A stretch of 49,755 nucleotides of DNA from Pirellulales bacterium (GTDB lineage Bacteria > Planctomycetota > Planctomycetia > Pirellulales > JAEUIK01). Positions 9,493 to 17,690 of this stretch are shown piece after piece. The stretch spans positions 1 through 49,755 of the forward strand of contig JAIBBY010000038.1 in assembly GCA_019694455.1 (NCBI GenBank), read 5' to 3'. The notes below the pieces were generated by a model. The model was not told the DNA's origin, made no database searches, and was given only the letters and a program-made list of their open reading frames with translations. Every line of letters starts with the position of its first letter. Within the stretch, counting starts at the first letter, position 1. A program made the translations under genes and the position numbers.

Positions 9493-11391
9493 ATGCAAGA
9501 AATTGTCGATGACTCAGCTACGCCAAATAAGGGACGCTTGAAAAACGCCACCAGACGAATTCTTGCGCCGGCCGGGATCACGATCGCCCTGTTGGTGGTT
9601 GCCAGCGCCATTAGCTTGTTCGTCCGCGCCCCTTATTTGGCAAGTTTCTTCGGCGGGGACGACTGGGATCTGCTTTGTGAGATCGGCCTCTACCGCTGTG
9701 GGCGGCAGGGCTTGCTGGCAGGTTGGTTGTCGCCGGAGGGCCCGCACCTCATGGCGCTCTGGAAGGCCTTCTTTCATTTGGAATGGTTGCTGTTCGGCCT
9801 AAGGGTTGAAGCATTCCATGTGGTGATCGCGTTGGTGCACGCCTGCAGCGCCGTGCTGTTGTTCGGTATTGCCAGGCGTTGGGGTGTCAGCGCATTCGGT
9901 TCAATTGTCATGTCGCTCACTTGGGCCGGCGCCGCCTTTGGCGGATGGGACAATCCAACCCTGTGGCTCATGTGCGGCATGGCGCCAATGGCGCTTTGCT
10001 TTCTGTTTCTTTCGCTGTGGTTCGCCATTGATGTGGATTCTCCTCGGCGGCGCGATCGCTGGTGGATGGCCAGCTTCCTTGGGCTGGCGATGCTTACCTG
10101 GAGCGATATGGTTCTGCTGGCGCCCGTTATAATGTTGCAAGTTGCGCTGCGTCTCGGGCCGCGCGAGACTCTTCGCCGCGCACGTCGCTGGATTGCTGCG
10201 TGGCTCGTGCCAGTCGTTTTGATTGGCCTCCCGACAGCCGGATTCGTGGCCATTATCCTGCAGATTGCGTCAGCGGCACGGCCCGCCGATCGCTTTCAAG
10301 ACCTCGGCCCAAGGCGACTTGTTTCGCGCACGTCGTGTCAGTTGGCGGTCGCGATGGGTTCGCTTACGTACGGCACGGTTCGTGAGCCTGATTTGGCGAA
10401 TTCCGATCTATTCCGGACAACTCGACCAGCCATTCCAGACGAGGCGCTGGCGCCGAAATTTGCGATTGCCGGGGCGATGGTGCTTGCCCTCCTCCTGCTG
10501 CGACAACACGTGCAGTGGGGATATCTGGCGAACTTTGTCGCATTGAGCGGGGTATTTCTATTCGCCGCGAATGCTGGCGGCAAGGGAATGTCGTTCCACG
10601 ACGCCATTAATCATGGGCATTACTTGTACTTCGCCTGCTTGTTGTGCTGCGTCTCATTCGGCGTGCTGGCCGACGGACTTTGGATGCGCTACGAAAGGTG
10701 CAGAATATTTATCGTAGTGATCGCCGTCATGTTGGCGCCATTATTTTTGGCGCATCAGCGGCAAGTGGCCGTTCAGGCCGCCGCGATTCATCGGCTCATG
10801 TTCGACGTCGGTCGTGTGGAATTCAAACAATCTCGCGAAATCCTTGAACGACTTTCGCTCGCGGCGACGCAAAAAGGCGCGGTTGTTCGCTTTCCCGATT
10901 CGCCCATCGATCTTCAAGCGCCGTCGCATCGCTACTGGCCAATCGCCGCCTTCTATTCGCTTTGCTTTCCGGCGGGGCTACCGAATTTGGAGGTGATCGA
11001 TCCCGCCGAGGCGACCACTCGCGATTTGGAGCAAGCGGTCGAACTCCTCCGAGGGCAACACGCCAAGTACGCTGTCCGCTGGGCAAGCCTCATGGTCGCG
11101 TACTATCCAGTGCTCAAGTCACTGGTCTGGTTGAACCAGGTGGTGGACGCTCACCATCCAGCCGTTGCGATTCCCAACATCGAGGTCACGTTGGCATCTG
11201 CGTCGTATCAACTCGAGGAGCTTGCAGAACTAGGCATTGGCGCTACGGCGAACGAGTTGCGTTTTCAACGCCCAACGGCCAATGATCCGCCAACCCTCAA
11301 GCGAGAATTTCCGGCCTTTTATCAGATTCTCCAAAAGTCGAATCAGCCCGAAGCCAAGTATCTCTTGGCGGTCATTTTCCAGGAAAAATAG
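9493..11391 (+). CDS. Large polytopic membrane protein, GT-C glycosyltransferase-like
   Basis: 632 residues with about ten hydrophobic spans, the first at about 27-46. Directly after it, in what would be the first extracytoplasmic loop, is 'FFGGDDWDLL' (Asp56-Asp57). An acidic pair in this position is the hallmark of GT-C enzymes that use polyprenyl-phosphate sugars, such as PMT/ArnT-type proteins. The C-terminal ~200 residues are soluble ('YWPIAAFYSLCFPAGLPNLEVI' and beyond). I infer a GT-C-type transferase, but overall similarity to a named family was not recognised. A polymer ligase or plain membrane protein is possible. The region reads less GC-rich than its neighbours. Confidence 0.65.
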   Translation: MQEIVDDSATPNKGRLKNATRRILAPAGITIALLVVASAISLFVRAPYLASFFGGDDWDLLCEIGLYRCGRQGLLAGWLSPEGPHLMALWKAFFHLEWLLFGLRVEAFHVVIALVHACSAVLLFGIARRWGVSAFGSIVMSLTWAGAAFGGWDNPTLWLMCGMAPMALCFLFLSLWFAIDVDSPRRRDRWWMASFLGLAMLTWSDMVLLAPVIMLQVALRLGPRETLRRARRWIAAWLVPVVLIGLPTAGFVAIILQIASAARPADRFQDLGPRRLVSRTSCQLAVAMGSLTYGTVREPDLANSDLFRTTRPAIPDEALAPKFAIAGAMVLALLLLRQHVQWGYLANFVALSGVFLFAANAGGKGMSFHDAINHGHYLYFACLLCCVSFGVLADGLWMRYERCRIFIVVIAVMLAPLFLAHQRQVAVQAAAIHRLMFDVGRVEFKQSREILERLSLAATQKGAVVRFPDSPIDLQAPSHRYWPIAAFYSLCFPAGLPNLEVIDPAEATTRDLEQAVELLRGQHAKYAVRWASLMVAYYPVLKSLVWLNQVVDAHHPAVAIPNIEVTLASASYQLEELAELGIGATANELRFQRPTANDPPTLKREFPAFYQILQKSNQPEAKYLLAVIFQEK

Positions 11392-11511
11392 CGTTGCCAG
11401 CGCAATTTCTGCGCGGCCGCTCGGGTAGCTTTCCGTGTTGCCGGTTCAATCGCTCCAATGCCGAAAAGTCGCCGCGCACTCAGTCAATCAACGCCATGAA
11501 GGCCGCCGCGG

Positions 11512-11865
11512 CTATATAAAGTACTCGGCATCGCCCACCGTGTTTCGATAGCACTCGTAGTTTTCCGTGTCGTCGAAGCAGCGCAGTATTTGGCCATCGT
11601 CAAAGGTCAGCGATAGCGTTCCAAGCTCGTCCGCCGCGACGCTTGTCACCATGCGGCCCACAAGCCGCATCAGCGACGAAGACTCAACCGGCGGACATTG
11701 CGCCGACTTCGGCTCTGCGGAGTTCTCGTGCACGAAGGACGATTCAATCGTAATGGAAATGCGCTCTTCGAAGCCGATCCAAATTTGATAGGCGGCGAAC
11801 GAAACCAATTCGATCCGCTTGCCGATAAAGAACGAGCCGTCGAAATCCTTGGGAAACCCATACAT
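11512..11865 (-). CDS. Small DUF6188-like protein
   Basis: 117 residues, no signal peptide. The order of motifs resembles what I recall of DUF6188 proteins: 'FIGKRIELVSFAAYQIWIGFEE', then 'ISITIESSF', a 'LMRLVGRMVTS' segment, 'GTLSLTFDDGQIL' and an ending 'DDTENYECYRN'. Some relatives are found among polymorphic-toxin/immunity gene clusters, but no toxin is evident next to it. It lies 46 nt upstream of the acyltransferase gene on the same strand and may be cotranscribed with it. The family call is from memory and should be treated as tentative. Confidence 0.6.
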   Translation of the reverse strand: MYGFPKDFDGSFFIGKRIELVSFAAYQIWIGFEERISITIESSFVHENSAEPKSAQCPPVESSSLMRLVGRMVTSVAADELGTLSLTFDDGQILRCFDDTENYECYRNTVGDAEYFI

Positions 11866-11907
11866 TCAACGACAGCTCCCAGGTTTCGCGCTGAACGGGC
11901 ACTGTTC

Positions 11908-13107
11908 TCAAATCCTGACAAAAATCCGCTGCCGGTAGAGCCATAGGCACGCCAGCCACAGTACGAGCAGCACCAGCGCCGCGTGCGCGATCGGCTCGTA
12001 AACCGGGTCAAACACTTGCCGGCCGAACCACTGTCCCTCGAACACGCGCTGACCCAGATGTGTTTGCAAATTCATGGCGATCCACGGTCTGGCCTTCTCC
12101 GCCAGCAAATAAATAGCGATCGAGTTCATGCCCACAATCACCAGCGGCCAGGCCCAGCGGCGCCAGCCGCGAATGTCGATCACCCAAAAAAACGCCGCCA
12201 ACAACAGGCACGTCCAGCCTGTGCTGAAGATCGTCCAACTGGGAGTCCAAATTCGCTTGACGATTGGGCAGACCGTTTGTCCCAACAGCCAGCCAATCGC
12301 CAGGCCGGTCACGCCCGCCGCGGCGAGTCGCCAGAACTTTTCGGCGTGGCTGCGCGGCCCGCGCATCAACTCCCCCGCCATCAGGCCAAAGATCATCGTC
12401 GCGATCGATGGCACGAAGTTCAGCGTTTGATAGCCGCCGCCGTTGAAGCGAAACGGCTCGCTGCGCGGAAACAGGTTCAAAAACCATACGTCAAACGCGT
12501 GCGCGAAATTGGCGTTCTTGTTCCAATGCGCGAACAATCCTGTCAGCCGCTCGACATCGCCTTCTACTCCCACTGCTTGCCAATCGAAGTCGGGTCCCGG
12601 CGCCGGATACAGCACGAACAGTAGCCAGTACGCCGCCAGGATCGCCGCCGCCACCCCCAGTTGAATTCGCCACCCCTGCCCTATGAACGGATACACCAGC
12701 GCATAGGCCAAGCCAATTTGCGCCAGCGTGTTCACGAACGTGTAGTTCGTCTCCGGGCGGCCAGTCGAGTATAAAAACACCCCCAGCGCCACCAGGATCG
12801 CCGCGCGATAAATCACGTGCGCGCCCCGCTTGAGCGACGATTCTCCCTGCGCCAGTCGGCTGGCGTACGAGTACGGCATTGCGACGCCGACCATGAACAA
12901 GAACGACGGCTGGATCAGATCCCAAGCTGCACAGCCGGTCCACGCCACATGGTCGGCCTGATACCCCAAAAACCGCCAAACGCGGCTGTCGCTCATCCGT
13001 TCCGCCACCGCAGCCAGGCCCAAACCTTCCGACGCCATCGCCAGCATCACAAAACCGCGATAAGCGTCGAGCGACATCAAGCGGTTGGTGGGCAGGCTGC
13101 TGGCCAT
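11908..13107 (-). CDS. NagX/HGSNAT-like membrane acyltransferase (DUF5009-type)
   Basis: 399 residues from the ATG at 13107. A GTG three codons upstream is closer to the GGAG than is normal. The N-terminal 'RLMSLDAYRGFVMLAM' and the following 'DHVAWTGCAAWDLIQPSFLFMVG' match the heparan-alpha-glucosaminide N-acetyltransferase/NagX family. His53 corresponds to the conserved His in 'H-x-x-W-x-G'. About ten hydrophobic segments follow. The family transfers acetyl groups across a membrane to glucosamine-type sugars, and bacterial members often sit in glycan catabolic loci. It is divergent from the CARDB exoprotein with 169 bp between the starts. Confidence 0.85.
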   Translation of the reverse strand: MASSLPTNRLMSLDAYRGFVMLAMASEGLGLAAVAERMSDSRVWRFLGYQADHVAWTGCAAWDLIQPSFLFMVGVAMPYSYASRLAQGESSLKRGAHVIYRAAILVALGVFLYSTGRPETNYTFVNTLAQIGLAYALVYPFIGQGWRIQLGVAAAILAAYWLLFVLYPAPGPDFDWQAVGVEGDVERLTGLFAHWNKNANFAHAFDVWFLNLFPRSEPFRFNGGGYQTLNFVPSIATMIFGLMAGELMRGPRSHAEKFWRLAAAGVTGLAIGWLLGQTVCPIVKRIWTPSWTIFSTGWTCLLLAAFFWVIDIRGWRRWAWPLVIVGMNSIAIYLLAEKARPWIAMNLQTHLGQRVFEGQWFGRQVFDPVYEPIAHAALVLLVLWLACLWLYRQRIFVRI

Positions 13108-13276
13108 ACGTGACACATCTCCACGTTGCGGTCAAACCGCGATCAGACTACGACGCGCCGGCCAGCGCGTCCAGCGCCACGCGCCGGCAGGCCGTAACAA
13201 ACGGCCCGCTGCTGCGCCTCATTGGATTGAGCCATCTCAAGACCCTGTTGCTCATTTTCCAAGGAGTGCCCCCGTC

Positions 13277-14884
13277 ATGTTCCCACAATCGAGGAGTTTT
13301 TCCGCCTATCTCACGATCTTCGCGCTGACAGCGCTGGCGCAGGCCCACGCCGGCGGCTGGGGCGGCTTTGGCAATTACGGCGGTGGAGGTGGTGGCGGAG
13401 GCGGCAACGTTGGCCGCTTCATGCAGCGCTATAGCGCTCAGCCGGCGCAGTCGGCATCGCCGGTTGGGGCGCAACAGTATCGCGGCCAATTCAACACCAA
13501 CATGCAGTCGCGCGTCGGCAAGATCCTTACGCAACCGTCGCTGCAATCGCAGGTTGGCAAGATCGTGTCGCAGCCAGCCACCCAATCACGTTTCCTTGAC
13601 CGTATCGGCGCACAAGTGAAGAACCTGCAGGGCGGTGTTGTCACTCCTGGCGGCGCCGCGACGCCAACCCCCAACAACTTGTCGGCGCCGAACCGCATGG
13701 AGCGCGTTCTGCGTGGCGGTCTCGGCAACGTCATGAAAGGGAGCCTGCCGACCTTCACGCCCGATCAAATCAAAACGCTTCCGAACGACGCCAATCCTTC
13801 GACGCAAGTTCCGACTCCGCCCATTGGTCCAATCACCAAAGTACCGCCGTGGACAGATAAGTCGCCGCTCGACTCCAAGACCAAAGTCGAGATTCCCAGA
13901 CCTTTGCCGAGCAGCCCCAATGGGCCATTCGACCCAAAACCGGGCAAGTGGAACGACCGGATCATCGACAAGGTGAAGTTCCCCTTCCCCGATTCGGCCA
14001 CGCCTGGAACGCCCGCGCCCGGCAGCGGTACCCCTGCCCCCGGCACCCCGGCACCAGGGGGTGGCACACCGGCGCCAGCGCCCAGCCCGATGCCGACCGG
14101 ACCGATTTTGCTCCCCATTATCATTGGCGGTGGTGGCTGGGGCGGTTCTCGCGGCGGCTACGGCGGCCGCGTGATATACAGTCAGCCGGCAACGGTTGTC
14201 GCCGCACCCACCGTACAACAGCCTGCCACTTTGCCCGATGTAAAGCCCGGCGTTATCAGCTTAGTGGAGGCGGGCGCCACCACCTCCGGCCCGCGCTATC
14301 AGGTCGTCGTTCGCAATGCCGGCACCGCGGCCACGCCACGCGGTTTCACCGTGGCGCTCGTCGCCACTGGCGCTGACGGCCAGCCCACCGCCGTGTCGCC
14401 CCGCGCCATCGGTCAACTTGGCGCCATGGCCAGCGGCGAAACCAAGTCGCTCGAACTGCGTTTTGACGCCCCGCTCGGCGCCGCGCAAACCCATCTCGTC
14501 CTGGCGGTCGACGCGCTGAGCGAAATCACCGAGTCGGACGAAGCCGACAACGTGACCACCATCACACGCCCCGTGGAGCCAATCGTGACGCCGGCCGCCG
14601 GCACGCTGCCCGCAATTTCTCGCGTGCGTGCCGGCGAAGAGGGAAGCATGATTGTTGAGGGCGAGCGGTTTGGCGACCAGGCAGGCCAACTCGTTCTGGA
14701 ACTTGGCAGCGTGCGGCTGGCGTTGGAGACCACAAGCTGGAACGCGCGTTCGATCGGCGTAAAGCTCCCCCGGTTGCAAGCGCCAGGGGTGATGACTCGG
14801 CTGGTGGTTTATGGCGCCGACGGCGCGGCTAGCGCGCCTTTCGATCTGCCGGCCGCCGAGCCAAGCGCAGTGGCGAAGAATTGA
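13277..14884 (+). CDS. Secreted Gly/Pro-rich protein with CARDB and TIG-like domains
   Basis: 535 residues from the ATG at 13277 (AAGGAG upstream, signal peptide cleaved near AHA-GG at about residue 23). A longer in-frame start lies before the export signal and is unlikely. Regions in order: an oligo-glycine tract (about 26-44); a segment with repeated 'VGKI.(T/S)QP' units (about 75-110); a Pro/Thr linker; a 'GTPAPG' repeat block (about 235-275); a second Gly patch; a CARDB/APHP-type adhesion domain (about 320-432, with 'VVVRNAGTAATP' and 'ITESDEADNV'); and a TIG-like beta-sandwich (about 440-525, 'GSMIVEGERFGDQAG'). It is likely a cell-surface structural or adhesion protein. Confidence 0.82.
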   Translation: MFPQSRSFSAYLTIFALTALAQAHAGGWGGFGNYGGGGGGGGGNVGRFMQRYSAQPAQSASPVGAQQYRGQFNTNMQSRVGKILTQPSLQSQVGKIVSQPATQSRFLDRIGAQVKNLQGGVVTPGGAATPTPNNLSAPNRMERVLRGGLGNVMKGSLPTFTPDQIKTLPNDANPSTQVPTPPIGPITKVPPWTDKSPLDSKTKVEIPRPLPSSPNGPFDPKPGKWNDRIIDKVKFPFPDSATPGTPAPGSGTPAPGTPAPGGGTPAPAPSPMPTGPILLPIIIGGGGWGGSRGGYGGRVIYSQPATVVAAPTVQQPATLPDVKPGVISLVEAGATTSGPRYQVVVRNAGTAATPRGFTVALVATGADGQPTAVSPRAIGQLGAMASGETKSLELRFDAPLGAAQTHLVLAVDALSEITESDEADNVTTITRPVEPIVTPAAGTLPAISRVRAGEEGSMIVEGERFGDQAGQLVLELGSVRLALETTSWNARSIGVKLPRLQAPGVMTRLVVYGADGAASAPFDLPAAEPSAVAKN

Positions 14885-14913
14885 ATACTGCGCAGCAATC
14901 TTCACCCGACCTG

Positions 14914-14954
14914 ATGAGGGGTCCGCGAGTCAATCCGCGGGCCCCTCATTTTTT
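14914..14954 (+). terminator. Intrinsic terminator after the CARDB protein
   Basis: A 12-bp stem with one G-U pair (14916-14927 with 14936-14947) and an 8-nt loop is followed directly by ATTTTTT. It begins about 30 nt after the stop codon. A textbook rho-independent terminator. Confidence 0.85.
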
Positions 14955-15058
14955 CTGTGCCCCTTTCGCGTAACAGTTCTTCGCTTAGTGCGCTCCAAGA
15001 AAAGAGGGGCTTTACGACCGCTGCAACAACACATTGGCCGAGAACTGGGATACGAACC

Positions 15059-15295
15059 ATGCTGCTTGAAATCAAGCGCGCTACATGTATCGCTATGGCC
15101 CTCATGGCGGGCATGGCGCTTTGCTGGCAAGTCGAAAACAGCAAAGACGCAGGCCGCGGCCTGCTGCCGCCCGTGGCAGCTTACGTCGATCGAGTCGCCG
15201 CCGTCGCGGCGAGTTGGAGAGAATCGACGAACCATGAGCCGGGTTCGCGGCCTGTTGCTAGCTACGATTCCGCATCGGTCTCGCTAGCTCTGTGA
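15059..15295 (+). CDS. Possible small membrane or secreted protein
   Basis: 78 residues from the ATG at 15059. It has one hydrophobic stretch near the N-terminus ('IAMALMAGMALCW', about 9-21) and an Ala/Val-rich helix in the second half. The frame is open further upstream, but that portion crosses the preceding terminator region and is not credible. The ribosome binding site is weak. It sits alone between the CARDB gene and convergent rplI. No family recognised, and it could be a chance frame. Confidence 0.4.
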   Translation: MLLEIKRATCIAMALMAGMALCWQVENSKDAGRGLLPPVAAYVDRVAAVAASWRESTNHEPGSRPVASYDSASVSLAL

Positions 15296-15419
15296 ACTAC
15301 TGGGCGAAGCGCCATCAACTTGCCGACCAGTCCCACGCCACGCGCAGCGCGCTGGCATAAAGCTACGGCGCCGATTGCTGGCGCTGAATTTGATCGACAT
15401 TGCGACAGTTGCCAGCGCG

Positions 15420-15956
15420 TTAACGCTTCTCGGCGTCGCCGCCAACGGTCGGCACCACCCACACCTTGAGTTCGGCCTGAATCTCGTGCCCCATGTGCAG
15501 CTTCACCGTGTACAGGCCGAGTTCCTTGAGCGGGCCTTCCAGCCGCACCTGGTCGGTCGTGATGGTGAAGTTCTGCTGCTTGAGCGCGTTGACGATTTCG
15601 ACAGCGCCCACCGAGCCGTACAGGTGTCCTTCGTCGTTGGCGTTGGCCTCGATGGTAATGCTCTGCCGGCTCAGTTCATCGGCCAGTGCCTGCAAGCCAG
15701 CCAACCGCTTGCGCTCAATCTCGGCCAGTTTGGCGCGATGCTTCTCCACCATTCGCTTGTGATGATTGGTGGCGATCGTCGCTAGCCCCTGCGGAATCAG
15801 GTAGTTGTTGGCGTAACCGGGCTTCACCTCGACAACTTCGCCGGGCTTGCCGAGATGCTCGACCGTTTGAATCAAAAGCAACTCGATGCCTCCGCGCTCG
15901 CCACGCGGCAGACGCTTTACTCGCACACGGCCCCGGCCCTTCACACTATTCGCCAT
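15420..15956 (-). CDS. rplI: Ribosomal protein bL9 with N-terminal extension
   Basis: 178 residues from the ATG at 15956. The bL9 N-domain starts at about residue 23 ('GIELLLIQTVEHLGKPGEVV') with the RNA-binding 'KPGYANNYLIPQGLA'. The long central helix ('HHKRMVEKHRAKLAEIERKR') and the C-domain 'SVGAVEIVNAL' follow. E. coli L9 begins directly at the strand, so here an extra ~22-residue basic leader (Lys/Arg-rich, 'VKGRGRVRVKRLPRGERGG') precedes it. A single upstream in-frame start would lengthen it further. It is the last gene of the prs-rplY-pth-rpsF-ssb-rplI series. Confidence 0.96.
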   Translation of the reverse strand: MANSVKGRGRVRVKRLPRGERGGIELLLIQTVEHLGKPGEVVEVKPGYANNYLIPQGLATIATNHHKRMVEKHRAKLAEIERKRLAGLQALADELSRQSITIEANANDEGHLYGSVGAVEIVNALKQQNFTITTDQVRLEGPLKELGLYTVKLHMGHEIQAELKVWVVPTVGGDAEKR

Positions 15957-16069
15957 GACTGTTTCCTCGTTCAGGGCTCGATCGGCGCTTCGCCGCAAGC
16001 CAAAGTCGTCTGTTGTCTGTTGTGTTCGATCCGCCCGCTATCCAACTCAATGGTGGTTTTCCTGCGGCG

Positions 16070-16543
16070 CTAAAATGGTATGTCGTCTTCGGTTGGCTCG
16101 CTGAACGAACCTCGCGGCGAATCAAAATCGGGCTCGCCGCCACCACCACCTCCGCCGCCACTCGATCGGCGACCACCGCCACCAGCGGGGCTACCGCCCC
16201 CCGGGCCCTGTCCGCGACCGCCTAATAGTTGCAGCTTTTCGCCAATGACTTTCAGTTTCGAGCGCTTCTGGCCGTCGGTTTCCCAGGTGTCGAGCTTGAG
16301 CCGCCCCTCGATCAGGGCGCTCGAACCCTTGCTCAGGTACTCGCTGGCAATCTCCGCGGTCCGGCCCCACAGCGTCACATCGACGAAGGTCGTTTCCTCG
16401 ACCCACTCGCCAGCCTGATTCTTGCGGCGGTCGTTCACCGCCAGGCCGATGTCGGTCACGGCGGTGCCGCTGGGCGTATAGCGCAACTCGGGATCGCGGG
16501 TCAAATTGCCCACCAGCACCACGCGATTGTAGCTCGCCGCCAT
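16070..16543 (-). CDS. ssb: Single-stranded DNA-binding protein
   Basis: 157 residues. An N-terminal OB fold (about 1-108: '[21 protein letters not shown]', then '[29 protein letters not shown]') is followed by a Gly-rich linker and the acidic C-terminal tip DDIPF. The tip is the binding site for replication and repair partners. SSB coats single-stranded DNA as a tetramer during replication, repair and recombination. The ATG at 16543 was chosen because the family starts here, although the Shine-Dalgarno sequence is weak. It follows rpsF by 48 nt and precedes rplI by 113 nt. rpsR, often found in that gap, is absent. Confidence 0.96.
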   Translation of the reverse strand: MAASYNRVVLVGNLTRDPELRYTPSGTAVTDIGLAVNDRRKNQAGEWVEETTFVDVTLWGRTAEIASEYLSKGSSALIEGRLKLDTWETDGQKRSKLKVIGEKLQLLGGRGQGPGGGSPAGGGGRRSSGGGGGGGGEPDFDSPRGSFSEPTEDDIPF

Positions 16544-16591
16544 CGCCACGCATCCGCTACCGCGGAGCCTCAATTGATCTCGTGAAAACGG

Positions 16592-17008
16592 TTAGTTGGC
16601 GGCTTCCGCGGGCACTTCGTCGAATCCCGCCACGTTCGGCGTTGGCGCCGGCTCGGGCGCGCGGGTCTTGGGTTGGGCGCTGCCGCGTGCATGCGTCACT
16701 AGCGCGTCCGCGACCCGCGGATCGATCTTGAGGATCAGCGAGCGAAGAATCGAGTCGCTCAATTGGCAATCGCGCTCGATTGCCGCGATCTGATTCCCGT
16801 CGACCTTAAAATAGCAGAGCCAATACGTGCCCTTGCGATGGCCGTTGATCGGGTATGCCAGTCGCCGCTCTTCCCACACGCGGCTCACCAACGTTTCGCC
16901 ACCGACATTCTTGATGAACTTGTCGATCTGGCCCGATACTCCCGCCGCGTCGCGCGCGTAACGGTTCGAATCCAAAACGAGCAGACATTCGTAAGTATGC
17001 ACCGCCAA
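16592..17008 (-). CDS. rpsF: Ribosomal protein bS6 (TTG start)
   Basis: 138 residues. I place the start at the TTG at 17008 because AGGAG lies 8 nt upstream. The GTG two codons later (17002) is too far from it, and the longer upstream TTG frame includes the Shine-Dalgarno itself. The bS6 fold is clear: 'TYECLLVLDSNRYARD' (strand 1), 'GGETLVSRVWEERRLAYPINGHRKGTYWLCYFK' with the typical rRNA-contacting 'RRLAYPI', and a helix with 'RSLILKID'. The C-terminal ~35 residues are a Pro/Ala-rich tail beyond the core. In the 30S subunit bS6 partners with bS18, whose gene rpsR is missing from this cluster. Confidence 0.94.
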   Translation of the reverse strand: MAVHTYECLLVLDSNRYARDAAGVSGQIDKFIKNVGGETLVSRVWEERRLAYPINGHRKGTYWLCYFKVDGNQIAAIERDCQLSDSILRSLILKIDPRVADALVTHARGSAQPKTRAPEPAPTPNVAGFDEVPAEAAN

Positions 17009-17090
17009 CGTACTGACTCCTGAAACCGGGGCGCTCAAGCCTTCCGCGCCACATTTTTCGATGGTTGCCGCATCTGCAATAGTGTAACGA

Positions 17091-17654
17091 TTACGGTAGT
17101 GAGTTGAACTGGTTCATCGCCGCCGCTGGCCCATCAGACAGCCATTTTTCAATGGCGTCCGCAGCCCGCTGGACCAGAATCCCCACTTCGCCCTGTTCTT
17201 CCTTCGTGAATTTGCTCAGCACGAAATCGGCGGCGTCCCAGCCAGCGGGCGGACTCCCGACCCCCAGCCGCAACCGGGAAAAATCGTCTCCCAGCCGCCG
17301 AATCACGTCGTCCAGCCCCTTCTGGCCACCGGCCGACCCCTTGGTCCGCATTCGCAACTTGCCCAGCGGCAAGTTGAAGTCGTCGCAGGCCACCAGGATG
17401 CTTTCGTTCTCAATCTTATAAAAGTCGCGAGCGTCTCCCACGCTCTGCCCGCTGCGGTTCATGTAGGTGTGCGGCGTCAACAAAAGGCACCGCGTTCCAG
17501 CAATCGTCGCTTCCCGTGTCTCCCCCTGAAACGCCAGTCGTCCGCCAGTCGCTTGGTGCCGTCGACCCAGTTCGGCTAACGCCTCAAAACCAATATTGTG
17601 GCGGGTGCCATCATATCGACGCCCCGGGTTCCCCAGTCCCACAATCAGCTTCAT
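17091..17654 (-). CDS. pth: Peptidyl-tRNA hydrolase
   Basis: 187 residues, normal Pth length. It cleaves peptidyl-tRNA released by stalled ribosomes. Conserved elements are 'VGLGNPGRRYDGTRHNIGF' with Asn9 and catalytic His19, 'TPHTYMNRSGQSV' with Met65 and Asn66, and 'DDFNLPLGKLR' with Asp92. In the otherwise typical 'GSAGGHNGL' loop this protein reads GSAGGQKGL (Gln111, Lys112), so the usual His-Asn pair is replaced. It lies between rplY and rpsF on the minus strand, 36 nt after rplY, suggesting cotranscription. Confidence 0.95.
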   Translation of the reverse strand: MKLIVGLGNPGRRYDGTRHNIGFEALAELGRRHQATGGRLAFQGETREATIAGTRCLLLTPHTYMNRSGQSVGDARDFYKIENESILVACDDFNLPLGKLRMRTKGSAGGQKGLDDVIRRLGDDFSRLRLGVGSPPAGWDAADFVLSKFTKEEQGEVGILVQRAADAIEKWLSDGPAAAMNQFNSLP

Positions 17655-17690
17655 CTGCGTTAGCCCGCGGCGCCACCAACCCTGCTAGTA

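Noticed and set aside
16958..16978. tRNA T-loop-like GGTTCGAATCC sequence
   Set aside because: It lies inside rpsF in coding frame (Asn-Arg-Tyr region), with no acceptor or anticodon stems around it.
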